A DNA stretch of 64,000 nt, taken from NCBI GenBank assembly GCA_946223075.1, contig CAMILZ010000004.1, forward strand, positions 1 through 64,000, written 5' to 3'. A model generated the notes under the pieces. The model searched no databases, had not been told where the DNA came from, and worked only from the letters and a program-made list of their open reading frames with translations. The stretch is from an uncultured Dermabacteraceae bacterium (GTDB lineage: Bacteria; Actinomycetota; Actinomycetes; Actinomycetales; Dermabacteraceae). Below are positions 34,303 to 41,926 of this stretch, in pieces (within the stretch, counting starts at the first letter, position 1; the number at the start of each line of letters is the position of its first letter). Position numbers and translations under genes: made by a program.

Positions 34303-34346
34303 GCACATCTTGTGGCACGACACGCGGAGGGCACAATATGTAGTGG
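34303..34346 (-). promoter_or_regulatory. paired NrdR boxes upstream of nrdD
   Basis: GCACAATATGTAGTGG (34331-34346) closely follows the NrdR box consensus. A second dyad, CACATCTTGTG (34304-34314), lies about 30 bases away centre to centre, close to the three-helical-turn spacing typical of NrdR boxes. Repression by an ATP-cone NrdR (gene not in the window) is expected. Confidence 0.7.
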
Positions 34347-34589
34347 TTTCTGTGATGGCGTCAGCCGCCTAGATCGGGACGAGCGTCCCGGAGGCGGGTC
34401 GTCGCGCATCCAGATTTATGAAAGTGGTGAACAACCGCGTTAGATGCTTGATTTTCGACGCGAGACAGCGATTTTTCACCACTTCCGGGATCGCAGAGTT
34501 CGGCCAAGGCCGGGCAGGCCGGGCAGGCCGGGTTTACGCTAGAGGTGGCGCAGAGTCCCCGAACGTCCACGGAGGAGGCCGATAGACTT
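34347..34589. other. gap holding a hairpin repeat and a GCCGGGCAG triplet
   Basis: No gene is seen. It holds a hairpin of the GTGGTGAAAAA subfamily at 34420-34485 and three imperfect copies of a 9-base GGCCGGGCA unit (34506-34532). The GGAGGAGG ribosome site of the amylosucrase gene lies at 34571-34578. Confidence 0.7.
34420..34485. repeat. dispersed hairpin repeat, GTGGTGAACAA subfamily
   Basis: Arms GAAAGTGGTGAACAA and ATTTTTCACCACTTC pair across a loop of about 36 bases. After the left arm comes CCGCGTTAGA, shared with the member at 58379 (CGGCGTTAGA). Confidence 0.75.
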
Positions 34590-36950
34590 GTGGAGGAGCA
34601 ACGGCCCCTCACAGCAAAGGACCCTCCCGTGGCACTCTTCGGCAGGAAAAAGCACTCACAACCAGCAGTTTCGCCGGGAAACGGCCGCGCGAATGAGACG
34701 AGCGCGAAGGGCGAGGAAGCACGAGGCCACAGCGCGCAAGAACCGGCAAATACCAGGGAAACACGGGGCCACGGCATGCAGGAGCCCGCGGGAAGCGGGG
34801 ACGCGTCGGTCCACAGCCCTCAGGAACCAGTGAATAACGGGCAAGCGTCGGGCCAGAGCACGCAGAAACCGGCCATGAGCATGCAAGCGTCGGACACGGA
34901 AGCCCACACGGCCACCGCAACCAGCGGCACCACCCCCGCCGCCATACCGCACGGCGCCGCCGTACCCGCACTCAGCACCCACCTGCCTCCCGAAAAGCGC
35001 CAAACCCACGCCGCTCCCCTGCCGGCACACGAGCGCACGCCCGTCACCGCCCAACCGCACAGCACGCCTGAGCACGCCCACCTCCGCACGCGCGACCGTC
35101 ACCTCGAAACCAGTTTTGATCTGCGCCTTGCCCGCTACGGCAACGATCTGCGCCGCGGCCTCAGCATGATCTACGGTGACAGGGCCAACGAGACTTTCGA
35201 ACGGGTGCTCGGCATCGTCGCGAAAGCTATGGTCGAACGCAGCGACGAGCTGCGCGCCCTCGACGAAGAGCGCCTCCTCTCCCCCGACTGGCTGCAGGAT
35301 CCACGCCAGCTCGCCTACGTGGCCTACGCGGATCGCTTTGCGGGGAACCTGCGCGGTGTGGAAAACCACCTGGACTACCTCGAGGCTCTGGGCGTGACGC
35401 ACCTTCACCTCATGCCGCTGCTCGAGCCGCGAAAAGGTAATTCCGACGGTGGATACGCCGTCAAGGACTACGGGAAGGTGCGCGAGGATCTCGGCACCAT
35501 GCGAGACCTCGAGTCACTCGCGAGCGCGCTGCATAAGAAAGGTATGAGCATCGAGCTCGACCTCGTGTTGAACCACGTCGCGAAAGAGCACGAGTGGGTG
35601 CGGCGCGCGAAGGCCGGCGACGAAAAGTACCTGCACTACTTCCTGACGTTCCCCGACCGCACCGAGCCGGACGAATGGGAAAAGTCGCTGCCTGAAATTT
35701 TCCCCGATTTTGCGCCCGGCAACTTCACGTTCGATCAGGATCTGCAGCGTTGGGTGTGGACCACGTTCAATGAATTCCAGTGGGACCTCGACTGGGCGAA
35801 CCCGGATGTGTTCTGCGAGTTCGTAGAGATCGTGTGCAACCTCGCGAATCACGGCGTGGACCTGCTGCGTCTCGATGCGATTGCATTCACGTGGAAGCGC
35901 AAAGGCACCGATTCACAGAATCTACCCGAAGTGCATTTCCTGACGCGCGCCCTGCGCGCCGCGGCCCGCATCGCCGCCCCTGCGCTCGCGATCAAAGCCG
36001 AAGCGATCGTGGGTCCGCAGGACCTCGTGGGTTACCTCGGTGTGGGTGAGCACGCCGGCAAGCTCTCCGACATGGCGTACTACAACAGCTACATGGTGCA
36101 GCTGTGGAGTGCCCTTGCCTCACGCGACACCACCCTGCTGCGCGTTGCGCTTGCGAAGTTCCCGCCCAAGCCCGCAAACACGACGTGGGGCAGCTACGTG
36201 CGCTGCCATGACGACATCGGCTGGGCCGTGACCGACGCCGACGCTTCCGACGCCGGTCTTGACGGCTTCGCGCATCGCGCCTTCCTCTCCGAGTTCTACT
36301 CGGGTGAATTCCCCGGTAGCTTCGCCGAGGGCCTTGTGTTCCAACACAATCCCGCTACGGGCGATAAGCGCATCAGCGGCTCACTCGCCTCACTCGCGGG
36401 GCTCGAGAGGGCGCTGAAATCAGGGAGCGAAAGCGACATCGCCCTTGCGATCGACCGCATTACCCTCCTGCACACGGCGATGCTCGGTTTCGGCGGGCAG
36501 CCACTCCTCTATATGGGCGACGAGCTCGGCATGCTCAACGATCCCCACTGGGCCAACGACCCCGCTCACGCCGACGATAACCGCTGGGTGCACCGCCCCC
36601 GCATGGACTGGGACCTCGCGCGGGGGGCGCTTGCGTCGGTCAGCGAAGGGGTGCAGCCCGGTGCGGGCTCGGGTTCGGTTTCTCGTCCGACGGCTGCTGC
36701 CGCCGAGGTGCTCTCTCGTTTCTTGCATCTCGTTCGCGTGCGCAAGGGATTGCCGCAGCTCCACGCGAGCGTGTCGTCCACGGTCGCGGAGGCGCCCGAT
36801 GCGCGACTTCTCGTTCTGCATCGCGACCACCCGCTTAGCGACATGCTCGAGGTGTTCAACATGAGCGAGTATCCGGTGCCGCTCGATCCCGGGTTCTTGC
36901 GCGAGTTCGTGGGATCATCGCCGCGCGAGGCGATCGCCGGGGTCGAATGA
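34590..36950 (+). CDS. amylosucrase-type GH13 glucosyltransferase
   Basis: A 786-residue GH13 subfamily-4-like enzyme. The catalytic core has YADRFAGNLRGVENHLDYL, GNSDGGYAVKDYGKV, the nucleophile Asp in DLLRLDAIAFTWK, the acid/base Glu in AIKAEAIVG and the transition-state Asp in VRCHDDIGWAV. Amylosucrases build alpha-1,4-glucan from sucrose and release fructose. About 180 N-terminal residues are an unusual extension with four 14-residue repeats (HSAQEPANTRETRG and variants, about 34728-34896), each encoded by 42 bases and partly built on GCAAGCGTCGG motif variants. The GTG at 34590 is chosen for the GGAGGAGG site 11 bases upstream; no signal peptide is seen. Sucrose hydrolase is the alternative. 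Confidence 0.85.
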   Translation: MEEQRPLTAKDPPVALFGRKKHSQPAVSPGNGRANETSAKGEEARGHSAQEPANTRETRGHGMQEPAGSGDASVHSPQEPVNNGQASGQSTQKPAMSMQASDTEAHTATATSGTTPAAIPHGAAVPALSTHLPPEKRQTHAAPLPAHERTPVTAQPHSTPEHAHLRTRDRHLETSFDLRLARYGNDLRRGLSMIYGDRANETFERVLGIVAKAMVERSDELRALDEERLLSPDWLQDPRQLAYVAYADRFAGNLRGVENHLDYLEALGVTHLHLMPLLEPRKGNSDGGYAVKDYGKVREDLGTMRDLESLASALHKKGMSIELDLVLNHVAKEHEWVRRAKAGDEKYLHYFLTFPDRTEPDEWEKSLPEIFPDFAPGNFTFDQDLQRWVWTTFNEFQWDLDWANPDVFCEFVEIVCNLANHGVDLLRLDAIAFTWKRKGTDSQNLPEVHFLTRALRAAARIAAPALAIKAEAIVGPQDLVGYLGVGEHAGKLSDMAYYNSYMVQLWSALASRDTTLLRVALAKFPPKPANTTWGSYVRCHDDIGWAVTDADASDAGLDGFAHRAFLSEFYSGEFPGSFAEGLVFQHNPATGDKRISGSLASLAGLERALKSGSESDIALAIDRITLLHTAMLGFGGQPLLYMGDELGMLNDPHWANDPAHADDNRWVHRPRMDWDLARGALASVSEGVQPGAGSGSVSRPTAAAAEVLSRFLHLVRVRKGLPQLHASVSSTVAEAPDARLLVLHRDHPLSDMLEVFNMSEYPVPLDPGFLREFVGSSPREAIAGVE

Positions 36951-37130
36951 AACCTCGACGTGGAGCAGCTCATGATCCAGCCGTACGCGACGCTGTGGTT
37001 CCTTGGCCCGGAGCGGAGGACGGCGCAAAAATAGGCGCAGAATTCAGCCCAGGGGCAGGCGCACCGATAGGAGTCCACCCCACCGCACCCCGCCCCGCCT
37101 CATACTCACCCTCACACTCGCCAAACTTCA

Positions 37131-37190
37131 GGGTGGAGAAAAACGACGTCAGAGGCCTTTTCAGGGCTTCCCCCTGCACTTTTCTCCACC
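37131..37190. repeat. dispersed hairpin repeat, GGTGGAGAAAA family
   Basis: Arms GGGTGGAGAAAA and TTTTCTCCACC, with ACGACGTC after the left arm, as in the members at 9965 and 41731. Confidence 0.75.
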
Positions 37191-37206
37191 TTCATCTCGG
37201 AGCCCA

Positions 37207-37256
37207 GCTCCCGGCTTAGTCATGCGGGGCCCCGCTCCCGGCTTAGTCATGCGGGG
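37207..37256 (+). repeat. tandem direct repeat, 27-bp period
   Basis: GCTCCCGGCTTAGTCATGCG is followed by GGG and recurs 27 bases later without mismatch over 23 bases. Confidence 0.85.
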
Positions 37257-37809
37257 GCCGACGCTGGCTTGGCAACCGTCGGCCCGGTGCCCACTTGCGC
37301 CACGCACGCCCACCAATCCCCGAAGCATTTCCCGGTAATTTAAAAGACCACAGAAATGCTTTTTCATCACAAGCATTTTCGCGACTGCTACAAAAAGAAT
37401 CGTTTACCTATCGGTCGGCCCTTGCGTTCATTTTTATCGCGTTGCGCTGGCGTCACCAAGGTCCACGTCGAGCGCCCCGGGTCCGCAAGGCGCCACTGTC
37501 CCCTTCATCACAATGTCGCGCACGACACCGACGGACTCCTAGATCACTACAGTTGCAGGTAAATACCCCGAAAGCACCCAAACCGACCATCTGCACCAGA
37601 TCACTATGCGGACAGACTTGTGCGAGGCCGCGGAGGATCCCACAAAAACACGCTCCGCGCAAATTGCCGATGTGACCTACATGAACTTTCCGTTAAAGGG
37701 GCAAATGAAGGGACTTAACTCCCTAGAAATACATGAAGGCCCGGGTGTAGCTTCTAGATGTCGGACAAAGATGTGCCGACGAGATTTCTCCAATGCAAGG
37801 AAAGTGAAA

Positions 37810-39990
37810 ATGCTCAGCAGGACTATCGGAGTCAGCGCCGCGCTTCTCGACGCTGAAACAACGATCCACCCGATCCCCGGCTACGAACTCACCGCACTCA
37901 AGAGCGGCGACCTCGCAAACATCTCGGCGGTCATCCTCGATCAGGACGACATCGACGCCGGTAAGGTTGCCGAGATCAATGACTACGGCTTCGGCATTCC
38001 CGTTTTTGCCGCCGTAAAGAGCACCAAGGACACCACCAACCTCGAAGGCCTCCACGGTGTTATCGCCCTCGACGAGCTCCAGGGCGACTACTTCGCTCGC
38101 CAGGTTGCCGCCGCCGCCGACAAGTTCGAGGACGAGGTTCTTCCCCCGTTCTTCGGCGCCCTCACCAAGTACTACAACCGCGGCTTCTCGCCGTTCGACT
38201 GCCCCGGTCACCAGGGCGGCCAGTTCTTCCGCCAGCACCCGGCCGGCCGCCGCTTCTTCGACTTCTACGGCGAAGAGCTCTTCCGCACCGACCTTTGTAA
38301 CGCTGACGTCGCCATGGGTGACCTCCTCATCCACGACGGCCCGCCCGTTCAGGCCACCGAAGCTGCCGCACGCATCTTCAACGCCGACAACACCTGGTTC
38401 ATCCTCAACGGCACCTCGTCGTCGAACAAGGTTGCCATCAACGCTGTTGTTGGCCCCGACGATCTCGTGCTGTTCGACCGCAACAACCACAAGTCGAACA
38501 TCCACGGCGCTCTCGTCATGGCCGGCGGCAAGCCCGTCTACCTCGAGACCGCACGTAACGCGTTCGGCCTCATCGGTGGTATCGACGAGCACTGCTTCGA
38601 AGAGGACTACATCCGTGAGCGCCTCGAGAAGGTTGACCCCGAGCGTGCGAAGGCTGAGCGCCCGTTCCGCCTCGCGATCATCCAGCTCGGTACCTACGAC
38701 GGCACGATCTACAACGCCCGCCAGGTCGTCGACAAGATTGGTCACCTCTGTGACTACATCCTGTTCGACTCCGCATGGGTTGGCTACGAGCAGTGGATCG
38801 ACATCATGAAGGAAGGCTCGCCGATGCTCCTCGAGCTCGACGAGAACGACCCCGGTATCCTCGTGACCCAGTCGGTGCACAAGCAGCAGGCTGGCTTCTC
38901 GCAGGCCTCGCAGATCCACAAGAAGGACTCGCACATCAAGGGCCAGGATCGGTACGTGAACTTTGACCAGTTCAACAACTCGTACATGATGCACGCCTCG
39001 ACGAGCCCCTACTACCCGCTGTTCGCTTCGCTCGACATCAACGCCAAGATGCACGAGAACGGCGCCGGCGAGAAGCTGTGGGACGAAGCCCTCAAGAACT
39101 CGATTGAGGCTCGTAAGCTCATCCTCGGCAACCTCAAGATGCTCAAGCCGTTCGTTCCCACCGAGGTCGACGGCAAGCCTTGGGAGTCGTACGACACCGA
39201 GACCATTGCCTCGAACCGTAAGTTCTTCGAGTTCCACCCGGGCGAGCAGTGGCACGGCTTCGACAGCTACGTTGAGGGTCAGTACTTCGTTGACCCGATG
39301 AAGCTCCTGCTCACCACGCCGGGCCTCATCAACAAGACCGGTGGCTTCGAGTACGAAGACTTCGGCATCCCGGCGAACATTCTCGCGAACTACCTGCGCA
39401 CGCAGGGCATCGTTCCCGAGAAGTGCGACCTCAACTCGATCCTGTTCCTCCTCACCCCGGCGGACACGATCCAGAAGTACTCGAACCTCGTTGCAGCGCT
39501 CCGCCGCTTCGAAGAGGCCATCGAGAACGACGTTCCGCTTCAAGACGTGCTCCCCGAGATCTACGCTGCGCACGAGGACCGCTACCGCGGTTACACGATC
39601 CGCCAGCTCTGCCAGGAGATGCACGACTTCTACAAGAACCGCACGGTTGCTCAGCTCCAGAAGGACATGTTCCGCGAGGAGAACTTCCCGAAGGTCGAAA
39701 TGACCCCGCAGGAAGCAAACGTCGAGTTCATCCGTGGCAACGTCGACTACCTGCCCATCGAAGAGTGCAAGGGCCGCGTTGCGGCCGAGGGCGCTCTTCC
39801 CTACCCCCCGGGTGTCGTCGTGGTTGTCCCCGGTGAGGTTTGGGGCGGCCCGCAGTACGACTACTTCATGGCACTCGAAGAGGGCATCAACCAGCTGCCC
39901 GGCTTCGCTCCTGAGCTCCAGGGCGTTCACATGGTGACCGAAGAAGACGGCCGCCAGCGTGCCTACGGGTACGTCATCCGCAACAAGTAA
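37810..39990 (+). CDS. speF: ornithine decarboxylase, inducible-type
   Basis: This PLP-dependent fold-type-I decarboxylase makes putrescine from ornithine and consumes a proton. The 726 residues match E. coli SpeF/SpeC over almost the full length (FDCPGHQGGQFFRQHPAG, NADVAMGDLLIH, LNGTSSSNKV, HLCDYILFDSAWVGYEQ). The PLP Lys is in QSVHKQQAG (residue 358). The neighbouring antiporter supports ornithine over lysine or arginine. The ATG at 37810 has AAGGAAAG about eight bases upstream; the frame is open further 5' to 37606 but that part is unlike the family. Near-identity of long blocks to enterobacterial sequences suggests horizontal spread. Confidence 0.94.
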   Translation: MLSRTIGVSAALLDAETTIHPIPGYELTALKSGDLANISAVILDQDDIDAGKVAEINDYGFGIPVFAAVKSTKDTTNLEGLHGVIALDELQGDYFARQVAAAADKFEDEVLPPFFGALTKYYNRGFSPFDCPGHQGGQFFRQHPAGRRFFDFYGEELFRTDLCNADVAMGDLLIHDGPPVQATEAAARIFNADNTWFILNGTSSSNKVAINAVVGPDDLVLFDRNNHKSNIHGALVMAGGKPVYLETARNAFGLIGGIDEHCFEEDYIRERLEKVDPERAKAERPFRLAIIQLGTYDGTIYNARQVVDKIGHLCDYILFDSAWVGYEQWIDIMKEGSPMLLELDENDPGILVTQSVHKQQAGFSQASQIHKKDSHIKGQDRYVNFDQFNNSYMMHASTSPYYPLFASLDINAKMHENGAGEKLWDEALKNSIEARKLILGNLKMLKPFVPTEVDGKPWESYDTETIASNRKFFEFHPGEQWHGFDSYVEGQYFVDPMKLLLTTPGLINKTGGFEYEDFGIPANILANYLRTQGIVPEKCDLNSILFLLTPADTIQKYSNLVAALRRFEEAIENDVPLQDVLPEIYAAHEDRYRGYTIRQLCQEMHDFYKNRTVAQLQKDMFREENFPKVEMTPQEANVEFIRGNVDYLPIEECKGRVAAEGALPYPPGVVVVVPGEVWGGPQYDYFMALEEGINQLPGFAPELQGVHMVTEEDGRQRAYGYVIRNK

Positions 39991-40006
39991 TTCCAGAGCA
40001 AGGCTT

Positions 40007-40035
40007 GGGGTGGGAGAGCCCAGCTCTCCCACCCC
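40007..40035 (+). terminator. strong hairpin between speF and potE
   Basis: A 13-pair perfect stem (GGGGTGGGAGAGC with GCTCTCCCACCCC) and a 3-base loop, followed by TCCTTCC rather than a pure T run. It may attenuate or stabilise the transcript so that more SpeF than PotE is made. Confidence 0.7.
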
Positions 40036-40067
40036 TCCTTCCTGACACGATCTAAAGGTCTCAACAC

Positions 40068-41468
40068 ATGTCTCAGACTCCTCAACGCAAGAAGATGGGC
40101 GTTGTCCAGCTCACCATCCTCACGATGGTGAACATGATGGGCTCCGGCATCATCATGCTTCCCACGAAGCTCGCCGAAGTCGGCACCGTCTCCATCCTTT
40201 CCTGGATCGTCACCGCGACTGGTGCGACCCTCCTCGCCTACGCCTTCGCTATGGCTGGCCGCTACTCGAAGCGCCCCGGCGGCATGGGCGGCTACTCCGA
40301 ATATGCCTTCGGCAAGGCCGGTAACTTCACCGCAAACTTCACGTACTTCATTTCGCTCGTGATCGCGAACATCGCGATTGCTATTTCGGCTGTCGGCTAC
40401 GCCCTGTCGTTCGTACAGGTCGACACCTCGAAGATGGCGAACGGCCCCGTCATCGTCGGCCTCCTCACCATCGCCACCCTCTGGCTCGCGACCGTTCTCA
40501 ACTTCGGTGGCGCTTCCATTACCGGTAAGATCTCCTCGATCACCATTTGGGGCGTCATCATCCCGGTGTTCTTCATCTGCATCTTCGGCTGGTTCTGGTT
40601 CGACGGTGGCCTGTGGATCGACTCGTGGAACCCGCACGGCTACAACATGTTCGAAGCCATCAGCATGTCAATCTCGATGACCCTCTGGGCGTTCCTCGGC
40701 CTCGAGTCCGCTTCGGCGAACTCCGACGCCGTTGAGAACCCCGAGAAGAACGTTCCCCGCGCGGTGCTCTACGGCACCATCGGCGCTGCTGTTCTCTACA
40801 TCATCTCGACCAACGTGATCGCCGGTATCGTCAACAACGCCGAGCTCGCCTCGTCGGACGGCCCGTTCGGTCTCGTGTTCTCGCAGATGTTCAACCCGGT
40901 CATCGGCCGCATCGTTCTTGGCCTCATGGTTATCTCCTGCTTCGGTTCGCTGCTCGGTTGGCAGTTCACCATCGCCGAGGTTGCCCGCTCGATGGCTCTC
41001 GTGCGCATGTTCCCGAAGTGGTTCACCAAGCTTTCGAAGAACGGTGCTCCGATCCTCGGTATGGTCATCATTACCGCGGTTCAGACCCTCATCACCTTCA
41101 TGACCATGAGCCCCGAGCTCTCGAAGCAGTTCGAGGTCCTCGTGAACCTCGCTGTGGTCACGAACGTCATGCCGTACATCCTTTCGATGGCTGCGCTTGC
41201 TGCGCTCATGTTCGCCGAGAAGGTTCCTGCGAAGACGCGTCGCACGACCGTCGTCATTGCGTTCATCTCGCTTCTCTACAGCCTCTACGCTCTCTACGCC
41301 GCTGGCGCCGAAGCGTTCATCGGTGGCTGCCTTGTAACCTTCCTCGGTTGGGGCTTCTTCGGCCTCATCGTTCCGAAGCTCATCAAGCAGGGCGAGATGC
41401 ACCTCGAGCCCGTTGGCACCGACCCGGAGGCGCTTGCCGCCGCCGAGACCGAGGCTGCGCAGGCCTGA
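40068..41468 (+). CDS. potE: putrescine-ornithine antiporter
   Basis: PotE imports ornithine and exports putrescine at the inner membrane, completing the acid-resistance cycle with SpeF. The 466 residues have 12 membrane helices of the APC superfamily. The N-terminus KKMGVVQLTILTMVNMMGSG and IIMLPTKLAEVGT, then GGMGGYSEYAFGKAGNF and the loop ENPEKNVPRAVLYGTIGAAV, follow E. coli PotE almost residue by residue. The gene lies 77 bp after speF with the same orientation, and its terminator is at 41509. A C-terminal tail of about 25 residues is Glu/Ala-rich. Confidence 0.94.
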   Translation: MSQTPQRKKMGVVQLTILTMVNMMGSGIIMLPTKLAEVGTVSILSWIVTATGATLLAYAFAMAGRYSKRPGGMGGYSEYAFGKAGNFTANFTYFISLVIANIAIAISAVGYALSFVQVDTSKMANGPVIVGLLTIATLWLATVLNFGGASITGKISSITIWGVIIPVFFICIFGWFWFDGGLWIDSWNPHGYNMFEAISMSISMTLWAFLGLESASANSDAVENPEKNVPRAVLYGTIGAAVLYIISTNVIAGIVNNAELASSDGPFGLVFSQMFNPVIGRIVLGLMVISCFGSLLGWQFTIAEVARSMALVRMFPKWFTKLSKNGAPILGMVIITAVQTLITFMTMSPELSKQFEVLVNLAVVTNVMPYILSMAALAALMFAEKVPAKTRRTTVVIAFISLLYSLYALYAAGAEAFIGGCLVTFLGWGFFGLIVPKLIKQGEMHLEPVGTDPEALAAAETEAAQA

Positions 41469-41508
41469 TAGGCATCGAGCTAACCTAGCTCGCTCTCTTT
41501 CCGAGAAG

Positions 41509-41546
41509 CGCTCCCGCTCCCCCTTGGGGACCGGGGGCGTTTCTTT
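41509..41546 (+). terminator. potE terminator
   Basis: An imperfect GC-rich stem (CGCTCCCGCTCCCC with GGGGACCGGGGGCG, loop TTGG or shorter) followed by TTTCTTTA. Confidence 0.75.
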
Positions 41547-41684
41547 ATGCAGGGCGGTGTGGGACCGGAGGCGCCCCTCGCCGGGTTCGGCGTGCGGGGA
41601 GCCACCCTTCACCGGGCACGTTTCGGCATACAGGGAGCCAATGGAACTGTACCCCTGGTGGGCAGGTGCACGTTTGGCACAGAA

Positions 41685-41726
41685 GGGTCCGACGCTCGCC
41701 CGGCAACCGTCGGACCCCTTTTTTCT
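41685..41726 (+). terminator. terminator made of inverted uptake-type motifs
   Basis: GGGTCCGACG (41685-41694) and CGTCGGACCC (41708-41717) are perfect complements around GCTCGCCCGGCAAC, followed by CTTTTTTCTTT. Each arm is a copy of the dispersed TCCGACG motif. This is the arrangement seen for uptake sequences in Neisseria and Haemophilus. Confidence 0.75.
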
Positions 41727-41730
41727 TTGA

Positions 41731-41793
41731 GGGTGGAGAAAAACGACGTGACGACCCTGATTTCTGGCATGCCCCTGCAGTTTCCTCCACCCT
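41731..41793. repeat. dispersed hairpin repeat, GGTGGAGAAAA family
   Basis: Arms GGGTGGAGAAAA and TTTCCTCCACCCT, with ACGACGTG after the left arm. Confidence 0.75.
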
Positions 41794-41873
41794 CAGCCCA
41801 GGCAGCCAAGGCGCAGCCTCCTACCCCTACCCCCTTCCTCCTTCCCCTGACCCTGCCCCCTTTAAGGCATAGC

Positions 41874-41905
41874 AAAAGCGGCCGCCCCAACAGGAACGGC
41901 CGCTT
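41874..41905 (-). terminator. lysS terminator
   Basis: AAGCGGCCG and CGGCCGCTT pair around a 12-base loop. On the minus strand the stem is followed by TTTTGC. Confidence 0.8.
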
Positions 41906-41926
41906 GCCTACGCTCTAGCGCGGTGT

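Larger units (their letters stand above)
36951..37809. other. 859-bp leader and repeat region upstream of speF
   Basis: I see no convincing gene. The 5' part has a GGTGGAGAAAA hairpin (37131-37190), a 27-bp-period direct repeat (37207-37256) and an inverted pair of the dispersed motif (37255-37282). From about 37330 to 37809 GC content drops visibly (for example GTAATTTAAAAGACC, ATGCTTTTTCATCAC), unlike the flanking genes. Such a long, AT-richer leader upstream of a horizontally shared gene may hold its promoter and pH or anaerobic regulation. Small open frames here have no ribosome site. Confidence 0.6.
41469..41926. other. 458-bp gap between potE and lysS: terminators and repeats, no gene
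   Basis: It holds the potE terminator (41509-41546), a terminator built from two inverted copies of the dispersed motif (41685-41726), a GGTGGAGAAAA hairpin (41731-41793) and the lysS terminator (41874-41905). The pieces between them are low-complexity, with no start and ribosome site that looks real. Confidence 0.75.

Noticed and set aside
35442..35449. TCCGACGG at 35442 as an uptake-motif copy.
   Set aside because: It encodes the conserved NSDGGYAV segment of amylosucrases, so protein conservation explains it; it is counted in the exact total but is weak evidence.
37705..37809. In-frame upstream extension of speF ending in DFSNAR, recalling the C-terminus (FFNAR) of the E. coli SpeFL leader peptide.
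   Set aside because: There is no stop codon between this stretch and speF, no ribosome site, and only a few residues match. Four to five residue matches can be chance.
36951..37809. Small plus-strand frames (e.g. 37295-37675, 37356-37562) as genes.
   Set aside because: No ribosome binding sites, mixed composition, no recognisable family; kept only as leader/repeat region.
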